Shown: positions 5,565-10,801 of the stretch, in pieces | Layout: each line of letters opens with the position of its first letter | Position numbering within the stretch: position 1 is the stretch's first letter | From: an uncultured Rubrobacteraceae bacterium | GTDB lineage: Bacteria > Actinomycetota > Rubrobacteria > Rubrobacterales > Rubrobacteraceae | Assembly: GCA_902806105.1 (NCBI GenBank) | Contig: CADCVI010000092.1 | Coordinates: 1 to 10,801, forward strand | Direction of reading: 5' to 3' | Length of the DNA stretch: 10,801 bases | The notes under the pieces: generated by a model | Databases searched by the model: none | What the model saw: only the letters and a program-made list of their open reading frames with translations | Told to the model about the DNA's origin: nothing | Position numbers and translations under genes: made by a program

Positions 5565-6230
5565 CTACTCGGCCCTTGTCGTGTCGGGGCCGCTCTGGCC
5601 CGTGAGGTGCTCGGTGGAGGCGAGGGAGAGAAGGTCGGGGGCCGTGCCGTCGCGGGCCCATGCTATGCGCGTGATCGAGGCGTTCGAGGCCCTGTGGGTT
5701 CCGGGCAGCACACCCGGCCCGAAGCGGTCCCTGAGAAAGGCCCGCATCGAGCCCCCGTGCGAGACGACGACGATGCGGGCGCCCTCCGGGTGGCGGGAGC
5801 GTATCTTGTCGAGCGCCGCCTCGAAGCGGGCCATGACCTCCTCGTCGGTCTCGGCGCCGGCGAACGCCCAGCGCTCCTCTTCCGGAAGGGAGAGGAACTT
5901 TCGGGCGAATTCGGGGTTTCGCTCCTCCTGCTCGGCCCAGGTCCGTCCCTCCAGGACGCCGCCGTGGCGTTCGATCAGGCCGCGCAGCGGGACGACCTCG
6001 CCGGGGAAGCCGGACTCGCGCGCGATGATCTCGGCGGTCTCGAAGGCCCGCGCCAGCGGGCTGCTGTAGATGGCGTCGTAATCCGCCTCGGCCAGCGCCA
6101 GCCCCGCGAGGGCCGCCTGCCGGCGCCCCTCCCCAGAGAGGGGGAACTCCATCTGGCCCTGCCAGACTCCCCTCGCGTTTGCCGTGGACTGTCCGTGACG
6201 CACCAGTAGTAGCTCTTGTCTCTCGGGCAT
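5565..6230 (-). CDS. histidine phosphatase superfamily (phosphoglycerate mutase-like) protein
   Basis: The 221-residue protein has the branch-1 histidine phosphatase core: LLLVRHGQST (8-16) with the phospho-accepting His12 and its Arg11, YSSPLARAFETA (55-66) with Arg61, IERHGGVLEG (86-95) with the likely proton donor Glu87, and VVSHGGSMRAF (156-165) with His158. The family removes phosphate from sugars, nucleotides or cofactor precursors (PhoE, CobC and GpmB-like members), and the substrate cannot be read from the sequence. The frame extends upstream to TTG 6266, but ATG 6230 places the core at the usual distance from the N-terminus and lies 7 nt after a -10-like TATCTT, so I use it. It is convergent with the cold-shock fusion gene and divergent from the next gene. 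Confidence 0.92.
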   Translation of the reverse strand: MPERQELLLVRHGQSTANARGVWQGQMEFPLSGEGRRQAALAGLALAEADYDAIYSSPLARAFETAEIIARESGFPGEVVPLRGLIERHGGVLEGRTWAEQEERNPEFARKFLSLPEEERWAFAGAETDEEVMARFEAALDKIRSRHPEGARIVVVSHGGSMRAFLRDRFGPGVLPGTHRASNASITRIAWARDGTAPDLLSLASTEHLTGQSGPDTTRAE

Positions 6231-6237
6231 GGGCGTA

Positions 6238-6266
6238 AAGATAGTCCATCGGCCGGCTGCGGGCAA
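6238..6266 (-). promoter_or_regulatory. candidate leaderless promoter for the histidine phosphatase
   Basis: On the - strand TTGCCC (6266-6261), 17 nt, TATCTT (6243-6238). Seven bases follow before the A of ATG 6230, so transcription would start at the start codon itself. There is no ribosome site before that ATG, which agrees with a leaderless mRNA. Confidence 0.45.
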
Positions 6267-6280
6267 ACCCCCGCCGATGC

Positions 6281-6286
6281 TAAACT
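6281..6286 (+). promoter_or_regulatory. possible -10 for the 280-residue gene
   Basis: TAAACT lies 37 nt before the preferred GTG start at 6324, predicting a leader of about 31 nt that would hold GGAGGA (6310-6315). No clear -35 is seen. It is divergent from, and about 40 nt from, the phosphatase -10. Confidence 0.3.
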
Positions 6287-6323
6287 CGCACGGTTCCTGG
6301 AGCTATGCTGGAGGACGCGGGAA

Positions 6324-7166
6324 GTGTTCTGGAGAGGCGAGGAGGAGGCACCGCAGAGCCCCGAGCGGGAGACGCACGAAGGGCCGCGGGGGCCCATACG
6401 GATCGAGCCCGACGCGCCCCGCCCCGCGACCATCCTCAGGGTCGCGGGCGAGCTCGAGGAACGGGGAGGCGAGATCCTGGAGCTTTTCAAGGAGATCCGC
6501 TCCCCGCTCGGCCGCACCGTGCTGCCCATCTACCTCCTCGAGGACGAGGAGGCGTTCTTCGTCGAGGTGGCGACCGGCCCCTGGGACGAACGCGGCGAGC
6601 TCGAGTTCGCCGGACGCCTCGCCGCGCTGCGCAACTCCGAGCACGCCGAAGCCCGCGTGGACCTGTTGAGCGCCTACCCGGTTCCCGACAAGCTGCGGTT
6701 CCTGTGCGGCCTCTCGCCGTCCGCGTTGCTGCAACTCGACCTGCTCCGGGTCCGCATCGACCGTCCCGAGGAGGCCGCAGGCCTCTTTAGGGAGGTCGCG
6801 AGTCGCCACTGGGGGGTGGACCTGGACTTCGGACCGGACTACCTGCCGCTCGTGGAGGACCTCCTCACGGCGGCCCTCCACGACGAAGAGGACGAAGGCA
6901 AGACCCCCGTCACGGACGGGCTCGTGGGCGGGGTCGGCTGCTTTCTCGGGGAGATCATCCGCAGAAACGCCGGCCTCGGGGCCGCCTGGCGGCCACCCGA
7001 GACGTGGGGCGAAGGCCCCGTGGTCGAGGTGAGGGACTTGGCCCTCGACCCCGTAGGCAAGGCCCGCGCCTTCCTGAACGAGGGCCCGGAAGAGTCGCTC
7101 GCCTTCTACGCCACCTACGTCCTCGACCTGCTAGACGAGGAGGGGCCTTCCGAAGCCCGGACGTAG
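6324..7166 (+). CDS. uncharacterised protein with GxxLGExxxRN-type C-terminal motif
   Basis: I do not recognise a named family. With GTG 6324 as start the product has 280 residues. That start has GGAGGA 8 nt upstream; the frame reaches back to TTG 6216, but that would overlap the divergent phosphatase gene. The N-terminal part (30-170) is mixed alpha/beta with VLPIYLLEDEEAFFVEVATG. The C-terminal part (about 198-270) has DGLVGGVGCFLGEIIRRNAG, then Trp222, then VVEVRDLALDPVGKARAFL and a closing helix. A Gly-x-x-Leu-Gly-Glu-x-x-x-Arg-Asn segment followed by Trp and a strand occurs in uncharacterised bacterial proteins I remember only loosely. No signal peptide or membrane segment is seen. It stands alone between a divergent and a convergent gene, so context gives no function. 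Confidence 0.8.
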   Translation: MFWRGEEEAPQSPERETHEGPRGPIRIEPDAPRPATILRVAGELEERGGEILELFKEIRSPLGRTVLPIYLLEDEEAFFVEVATGPWDERGELEFAGRLAALRNSEHAEARVDLLSAYPVPDKLRFLCGLSPSALLQLDLLRVRIDRPEEAAGLFREVASRHWGVDLDFGPDYLPLVEDLLTAALHDEEDEGKTPVTDGLVGGVGCFLGEIIRRNAGLGAAWRPPETWGEGPVVEVRDLALDPVGKARAFLNEGPEESLAFYATYVLDLLDEEGPSEART

Positions 7167-7167
7167 C

Positions 7168-7187
7168 GCCCGCGACGGTTCGCGGGT
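7168..7187 (+). terminator. hairpin after the 280-residue gene
   Basis: CCCGCGA (7169-7175), loop CGGT, TCGCGGG (7180-7186), extendable by a G.T pair, begins just after the stop codon and is followed by TTCT. It is a reasonable but T-poor terminator. Confidence 0.45.
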
Positions 7188-7190
7188 TCT

Positions 7191-7256
7191 AGGCTTTGAA
7201 GTCCCTGTATCTGGCGGGCCGATCCGGAGCCCCGCCTCTCCAAGACCTCAAAGCCT
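7191..7256. repeat. compound inverted repeat between convergent genes, possible bidirectional terminator
   Basis: AGGCTTTGA (7191-7199) and TCAAAGCCT (7248-7256) are perfect complements; past one mismatch GTC (7201-7203) pairs with GAC (7244-7246). Inside, GGCGGG (7213-7218) pairs with CCCGCC (7231-7236). The nested fold fills the gap between the + strand gene ending at 7166 and the glutaredoxin gene ending at 7262, so it may end both transcripts, though neither strand has a T-run after it. Confidence 0.45.
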
Positions 7257-7261
7257 GGTCT

Positions 7262-7510
7262 CTACGCGTAGCGCTTGCGGAGCTCGCGGATGATGGTGGA
7301 GGAGTCCACGATCACCTCTTCGCCGATGGTCAGGATCGGGATCGCCCGCTGCCCCGAGAGCCGGATGACCTCCTGCCGCCCGTCGTCATCGGCGTTGACC
7401 GGCTCGTAGTCGAGGCCGAGCCTGTCCAACTCCTGCTTTACCCTCCGGCAGTAGGGGCAGTAGCTGCCCGTGTACAGCCTGATGTCCGTCTTCTGCTTCG
7501 TTGTCTCCAT
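7262..7510 (-). CDS. glutaredoxin-family thiol-disulfide protein
   Basis: The 82-residue protein is a minimal thioredoxin-fold glutaredoxin: strand IRLYTG, active site CPYC (18-21), AIPIL with the cis-proline Pro58, and the thiol-binding segment GEEVIVDSS (63-71). It should reduce disulfides or mixed disulfides in the cytosol. Actinobacteria mostly use mycothiol or other low-molecular thiols rather than glutathione, so the in vivo partner is open; the mycoredoxin and NrdH-like relatives are alternatives. The ATG has GGAGG six nt upstream and a consensus TATAAT promoter of its own, so it can be made apart from the ridA gene before it. Confidence 0.93.
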   Translation of the reverse strand: METTKQKTDIRLYTGSYCPYCRRVKQELDRLGLDYEPVNADDDGRQEVIRLSGQRAIPILTIGEEVIVDSSTIIRELRKRYA

Positions 7511-7531
7511 AATTAGCCTCCGATTTTCTAA

Positions 7532-7541
7532 TCGTATACGA
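7532..7541. promoter_or_regulatory. perfect 10-bp palindrome at the glutaredoxin transcription start
   Basis: TCGTATACGA lies immediately downstream of the -10, covering about +2 to +11 of the predicted transcript. A dyad in this place is a typical operator position for a repressor, but no regulator can be named. Confidence 0.35.
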
Positions 7542-7549
7542 CAGAACAG

Positions 7550-7577
7550 ATTATACCTTGGGAGCCTGGCGGGACAA
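7550..7577 (-). promoter_or_regulatory. glutaredoxin promoter
   Basis: On the - strand TTGTCC (7577-7572), 16 nt, then a perfect TATAAT (7555-7550). The -35 starts 3 nt past the ridA-like stop codon. The predicted start near 7543 leaves a leader of about 33 nt containing GGAGG. Confidence 0.65.
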
Positions 7578-7580
7578 CGT

Positions 7581-8048
7581 TCAGGCGGGGGGATCGAGGC
7601 TGACGACGAGCTCGACCTCGACGGGTGAGTCGAGCGGGAGTTCTGAGACGCCCACGGCGCTACGGGCGTGTAGACCTGCGTCCCCGAAGACCTCCCCGAG
7701 AAGCTCCGAGGCGCCGTTCAGGACCCCTGGTTGGCCGTTGAAGCCGGGGGCCGAGGCCACGAAGCCCGTTACCTTCACGACGTCGCGCAGGTTGTCGAGG
7801 CCGCCGGCCCTCTCCGCGGCGGCGGCAAGGGCGTTCAGGGCGCAGAGCCTGGCGCACTCCTTCGCCTCTTCGGGGGTCACCGCGTCGCCCACCTTGCCCG
7901 TGCGGTGGAGTTCGCCGCCGGAGAAGGGGAGCTGGCCCGCCGTGAAGACGAGGCGGCCGGATCGGGTTGCGGGGACGTAGGAGCCGGCTGGTGAGGGGAC
8001 CGGGGGGAGTTCGAGGCCGAGTTCCTGCAGTCGGGAGGTGGGGGGCAT
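7581..8048 (-). CDS. RidA / YjgF-UK114 family protein
   Basis: The 155-residue protein fits the RidA family, whose core members hydrolyse reactive enamines and imines made by PLP enzymes; other subfamilies have different or unknown jobs. Signs are RLVFTAGQLPF (32-42), the Cys/Asn-rich helix CARLCALNALAAA, DNLRDVVKVTGFVAS (85-99), and ARSAVGVSELPLDSPVEVELVV with Arg129 in the place of the substrate-binding arginine. The N-terminus is about 25 residues longer than short RidA proteins, as in the longer YjgF-like subgroup, so deaminase activity is likely but not certain. Its ATG directly abuts the TAG of the flavin reductase gene, and GGAGG in the end of that gene lies 11 nt upstream, so the pair is one operon with probable translational coupling. 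Confidence 0.92.
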   Translation of the reverse strand: MPPTSRLQELGLELPPVPSPAGSYVPATRSGRLVFTAGQLPFSGGELHRTGKVGDAVTPEEAKECARLCALNALAAAAERAGGLDNLRDVVKVTGFVASAPGFNGQPGVLNGASELLGEVFGDAGLHARSAVGVSELPLDSPVEVELVVSLDPPA

Positions 8049-8543
8049 CTAGCGGAGGGCCTCCTCGTACTCGCTCGGGTCGTAGACTAGGGGGAAGCTC
8101 GCGTCCAGGGTCTCCCCGGCGGTGGCCTCGCCGATGACGACCGTGTGGTCGCCGGCGCGGGCCCGGTCCATCACGCGGAAGTCGAGGTAGGCCAGGCAGT
8201 CTAGGAGGTAGGGCGAGCCGTTCGGGGTCAGGCCGTAGGGGACGCCGCGGAGCTTGTCCGAGTACTCGCCGCTCGTCTCGCCGAAGTGGGTGGCGACGTT
8301 TACCTGGTCGTCGCGAAGCACGCTCAGGGCGAACGTCTCGCTCTCGAGGACGATGTCGTGGGTGTAGCGGTCGTTGCGGATGGCGACGGCGACGCAGGGG
8401 GGGCGTTCCGAGGTCTGCATCACCCAGGATGCGGCCATCGCGTTGGACTGGCGCCCCCGGCGGGTCCCGAGCACGTAGACCCCGTGGGTCAGGTGTCCGA
8501 GGGCGTCGAGTATGGAGTTGCGGTCTTGGGGGTCCCTGTCCAA
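8049..8543 (-). CDS. flavin reductase-like (FMN-binding split barrel) protein
   Basis: The 164-residue protein matches the flavin reductase / HpaC-RutF-like family, which supplies reduced FMN to partner monooxygenases or binds flavin for other redox work. Visible marks are LGHLTHGVYVLGT near the start, SNAMAASWVMQTSERPP (33-49) that lines the FMN phosphate, ESETFALSVL, and the GDH at 131-133 followed by VVIGEA, the usual NAD(P)H-side signature. The start is TTG at 8543, supported by AGGAGG seven nt upstream; no ATG or GTG nearby has such a site. Its stop touches the ATG of the RidA-like gene. No monooxygenase is in the window, so the electron acceptor is unknown. It is divergent from the PrsW gene. 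Confidence 0.93.
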   Translation of the reverse strand: MDRDPQDRNSILDALGHLTHGVYVLGTRRGRQSNAMAASWVMQTSERPPCVAVAIRNDRYTHDIVLESETFALSVLRDDQVNVATHFGETSGEYSDKLRGVPYGLTPNGSPYLLDCLAYLDFRVMDRARAGDHTVVIGEATAGETLDASFPLVYDPSEYEEALR

Positions 8544-8570
8544 ATCTTTCCTCCTGGGTCCAGTGAGGGT

Positions 8571-8599
8571 ATTCTAGCAAGAGTGGGTATACACTTGCG
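8571..8599. promoter_or_regulatory. divergent promoter region between flavin reductase and prsW
   Basis: On the - strand TAGAAT (8576-8571) lies 27 nt before the TTG start, leaving a leader of about 20 nt that holds AGGAGG. On the + strand TATACA (8588-8593) lies 36 nt before ATG 8630. No convincing -35 is seen for either, so only the -10 positions are suggested. Confidence 0.35.
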
Positions 8600-8629
8600 G
8601 CCCATGGAATCTCCCGAAGGATCACGCGT

Positions 8630-9619
8630 ATGTCTCTGAGCGCCTCGCTCGTAGGGATCGGTATCGTTCAGGCCGTCCTGTACCTGCTGTTCGTAAGGTT
8701 TATCGACCTCTACGAGCGGGAGTCTCTGCGGTACGTTATCCCGGTCTTTATGTGGGGATTCGCGGTGGCGACCACGATCTCGCTCGTCTTCAACACGATA
8801 GCGTCGATCACGATCAGCAGTCTAGCCGGCAACCAGGCCGCGTCCTTTCTGACCGCCGTGTTCGTGGCGCCGCCGGTCGAGGAGACTACGAAGGGCCTCG
8901 CCCTCCTTATAGCGTTCCTTATAGCGTACACGGCGGCCCGGCGGCGGGGGCTCGTCGAGTTCGCAGGGGTGATGGACGGGATCGTCTACGGCTCCGCGGT
9001 CGGTTTCGGCTTCGCCATAGCCGAGGACATCCTCTACGGGCTTCAGTACGGCCCCGAGACCTTCGTGGTGCGCAGGATCTTCGGCGGCTTCGCCCACGCG
9101 GCCTTCACCTCGCTTACCGGCATTGGGATCGGGTTGATCCCCTGGGTTAGGAGCGGGTTCCTGAAGGTCCTGTTGCCGCTCGTCGGGCTCACCGGGGCGA
9201 TACTGTTGCACGGGGCGTTCAACTTTACGGCGACGGTCTTCGGGCCGGTGGCGTACGTGGTGCTGTTCTTGGTGATCCTGCTCTACGGGGTCATCATAGT
9301 CCTCTGGCTGTGGATGGAGCGGCGCATGATCCGGGACGAGCTGCGCGAGGAGGTGGGGGCCGGCACGATCACCGCCGAGGAGTACTCCATACTGCCGAGC
9401 TACTTCCGCAAGACGGGCTACTACCTCGGCCTGCTCCTCAGGGGGCGCTTCGCCACGTGGTCCCGCGCGCGCAGGGTCCACGGCGCCGCCGTGGACCTCG
9501 CCGTCTCCAAACGCCTCGCCCGCCGCGCGGACACGGCGATCCGGCGCGACAGGGTCCTGGCACTTAGGGACAAGGTCGGCAGGCTCAGGGGAGGGGCCGC
9601 CGCCGGGACGGCCACCTGA
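8630..9619 (+). CDS. PrsW-family intramembrane metalloprotease
   Basis: The 329-residue protein has about seven or eight membrane segments within residues 5-228 and the PrsW (peptidase M82) signatures in order: PPVEETTKG with the Glu84-Glu85 pair, GFGFAIAEDILYG with Glu132, FAHAAF with His156, and LLHGAFNF with His194. These are the expected metal and catalytic residues. PrsW of Bacillus subtilis cuts an anti-sigma factor at site 1; no anti-sigma gene is near here, so the substrate is unknown. After the last membrane helix comes a long tail (about 230-329), first acidic and then strongly Arg-rich, predicted to be cytosolic. ATG 8630 has GAAGGA 8 nt upstream. The MobA and YdcF genes follow in the same direction and may share its transcript. 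Confidence 0.92.
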   Translation: MSLSASLVGIGIVQAVLYLLFVRFIDLYERESLRYVIPVFMWGFAVATTISLVFNTIASITISSLAGNQAASFLTAVFVAPPVEETTKGLALLIAFLIAYTAARRRGLVEFAGVMDGIVYGSAVGFGFAIAEDILYGLQYGPETFVVRRIFGGFAHAAFTSLTGIGIGLIPWVRSGFLKVLLPLVGLTGAILLHGAFNFTATVFGPVAYVVLFLVILLYGVIIVLWLWMERRMIRDELREEVGAGTITAEEYSILPSYFRKTGYYLGLLLRGRFATWSRARRVHGAAVDLAVSKRLARRADTAIRRDRVLALRDKVGRLRGGAAAGTAT

Positions 9620-9636
9620 GCGCCCCCGCCTCCGGC

Positions 9637-10212
9637 GTGATCCTGGCCGGCGGCGGTAGCCGCCGGATGGGCCGCGACAAGCTGCTCCTCGAGGTCGGCG
9701 GCGCAACCCTCGTCGAACGCGTCGCCGGGGCGCTCTCGCCCCGCTGCGAAGAGGTGATCCTGGCCGGTGCCGGCCCCGCCCCGACCGGCGTCCGCGCCGT
9801 CGGCGACGACCGCCCCGGCCAGGGCCCCCTCGCCGGCATGGAGGCGGGGCTCGCGGCGGCCCGACACCCCCTCGTCTTCGTCGCCGCGGGCGACATGCCT
9901 TTCCTGCGCCCCGAGCTCGTGGACCACCTCCTCGAAGTCGCGCAAGATCGCGGGTTCCTGGCCGCCGTTCCCGACGACGGCCGCGGTACACACCCGCTCT
10001 GCGCCGCGTACTCTCGCGAGGAGGTCCTGCCGCTTCTCCGCTCCGCCCTCGACCGTGGCGTGCGGTCCGCGCGGGAGTTCCTGCGCGCGCTCGACGGGGT
10101 CGTCTACGTTCCAGAGGCCGAGCTTCGGAGCCTGGGGGAGCCCGACCTCCTCCTTATGAACGTCAACTCGCCGGAGGACCTCGCGCGGGCCAGGGGTCTG
10201 GTCGGCGCTTGA
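9637..10212 (+). CDS. mobA: molybdenum cofactor guanylyltransferase (MobA-like)
   Basis: The 191-residue product is a nucleotidyltransferase of the MobA/MoeA-associated NTP-transferase family. Nucleotide-binding LAGGGSRRMGRDK (3-15) opens the protein, with GPLAGMEAG (63-71), the metal-binding AAGDMPFL (83-90) and HPLCAAY (119-125) following as in MobA, and NVNSPEDL near the end, which is also typical. MobA joins GMP to molybdopterin to form the guanine dinucleotide cofactor; MocA (CTP) is the main alternative. GTG 9637 is the only standard start nearby, but it falls inside the first beta strand and has no ribosome site. The frame continues upstream, and CTG 9616, overlapping the PrsW stop, would give SAPASG before the strand. 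Confidence 0.88.
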   Translation: MILAGGGSRRMGRDKLLLEVGGATLVERVAGALSPRCEEVILAGAGPAPTGVRAVGDDRPGQGPLAGMEAGLAAARHPLVFVAAGDMPFLRPELVDHLLEVAQDRGFLAAVPDDGRGTHPLCAAYSREEVLPLLRSALDRGVRSAREFLRALDGVVYVPEAELRSLGEPDLLLMNVNSPEDLARARGLVGA

Positions 10213-10247
10213 GCCCTCGCTCGGGTCCCCGCTTTCCTGGGGGCGTA

Positions 10248-10801
10248 GTGGGCGAGCTTCGACGCCTGATCGGGGTCTACCTCGGGAGAGAGCGGGCCCC
10301 CGACACCACAGAGGCACGGCCACGGTACGCGGTCGTGCTCGGGACGCAGGTGCTCCCCGGGGGCCAGCCGAGCCGTACGCTCGACGCCAGGGTGCGGCAC
10401 GCGGCTCGGCTGCACGCGGAGAAGACCATCGACCGGGTGGTAGTGACGGGCGGGGTCGGCAAGCACCCGCCGAGCGAGGCGGAGGTGATGGCGCACATCC
10501 TGCGAGGAGAGGGCGTGCCGGGGGAGGCCGTTCTGCTAGAAGACGAGGCCGAGAGCACGTGGGACTCGGCGCGGCTCGTGGCGGCGATTGCGGCCGAGGA
10601 GGGGGCCTCCGAGGTGCTGGTGGTGACCGACCCGCTCCACTGCGTCAGGACGGCCGCGGCGTTCCGGCGGGCCGGGCTCATTGCCTGGGCGGAGCCCGTG
10701 TATAGTAGCCCGATGTGGCGGGTTCCCTGGCTGCGCCGGGGGCAGTTTATTCGAGAGAGCGGGGCTCTGGTCTGGTACAGGGTGAGGCACGGGGTAGGGG
10801 A
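10248..10801 (+). CDS. YdcF/SanA-like DUF218 domain protein, partial (3' end outside window)
   Basis: The frame is open from GTG 10248 to the window edge (184 codons). The DUF218 pattern is clear: YAVVLGTQVLPGGQPS at the first strand, RVVVTGGVG (second strand and glycine turn), EAEVMAHILRGEGVP, LLEDEAESTWDSA (the Glu-Ser-Thr motif), and VLVVTDPLHCVRTAAAFRRAG with the family's His and Arg. The family includes YdcF and the envelope protein SanA; its biochemistry is poorly defined. No N-terminal membrane segment is seen, unlike SanA. A G-run (10239-10243) is the only ribosome-site candidate. The 35-nt gap from mobA holds a weak CCCC/GGGG hairpin (10227-10243), so co-transcription with mobA is likely. 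Confidence 0.85.
   Translation, partial: MGELRRLIGVYLGRERAPDTTEARPRYAVVLGTQVLPGGQPSRTLDARVRHAARLHAEKTIDRVVVTGGVGKHPPSEAEVMAHILRGEGVPGEAVLLEDEAESTWDSARLVAAIAAEEGASEVLVVTDPLHCVRTAAAFRRAGLIAWAEPVYSSPMWRVPWLRRGQFIRESGALVWYRVRHGVG

Noticed and set aside
6216..6323. Longer N-terminus for the 280-residue gene from TTG 6216
   Set aside because: It would overlap the divergent phosphatase start and lacks a ribosome site, whereas GTG 6324 has GGAGGA at 8 nt.
7660..9991. Long - strand frames of 321 and 389 codons over the flavin reductase/RidA and PrsW/MobA genes
   Set aside because: They overlap genes with clear family motifs in other frames, and their translations show no motif and biased Arg/Pro/Gly composition.
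1..10801. CRISPR array, insertion sequence, integrase or phage genes, toxin-antitoxin or defence system
   Set aside because: No regular direct repeats, transposase motifs or recognised defence domains were seen, and base composition is even across the genes.

Overview
The window reads as chromosome of a high-GC actinobacterium. Third codon positions are overwhelmingly G or C, GTG and TTG starts are common, some transcripts look leaderless, and the gene set is ordinary chromosomal. The gene style reminds me of deep-branching actinobacteria such as Rubrobacter; that is an inference I could not test. I see no transposase, integrase, phage gene, CRISPR array, rRNA or tRNA.

Left part (1-5320, mostly + strand). 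A small membrane protein runs off the left edge on the - strand. Diverging from it is a Crp/Fnr-family regulator, then uppP (undecaprenyl-diphosphate phosphatase, cell-wall lipid-carrier recycling) and pheA (fused chorismate mutase-prephenate dehydratase-ACT, phenylalanine synthesis). pheA overlaps a 79-residue HARE-HTH mini-protein by 4 nt. Next come an unrecognised 336-residue protein with an acidic disordered tail, and a 215-residue protein that joins an N-terminal helix-turn-helix-like segment to a C-terminal cold-shock domain. That last protein is the least ordinary gene here.

Middle (5321-7261). After a strong hairpin, a convergent histidine-phosphatase-family gene lies on the - strand. 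Divergent from it is an unrecognised 280-residue gene on the + strand, which ends at a compound inverted repeat.

Right part (7262-10801). A small - strand cluster reads flavin reductase, RidA-like protein (TAG and ATG abutting), then a CPYC glutaredoxin behind its own TATAAT promoter. Divergent from this are a PrsW-type intramembrane metalloprotease, MobA (molybdenum cofactor guanylyltransferase) and a YdcF/DUF218 protein that runs off the right edge.

Two themes recur. Several candidate promoters have their -35 hexamer on or just past the stop codon of the gene before (uppP to pheA, HARE gene to the 336-aa gene, 336-aa gene to cold-shock fusion, ridA to glutaredoxin). The best promoter-start pairs leave 5' leaders of about 20-35 nt. 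The exceptions are pheA, with a predicted leader of about 136 nt holding a short ORF with Phe and Trp codons, and the phosphatase gene, predicted to be leaderless. No gap between genes exceeds 300 bases. I found no obvious multi-gene novel system; the points worth a second look are single proteins and regulatory structures.
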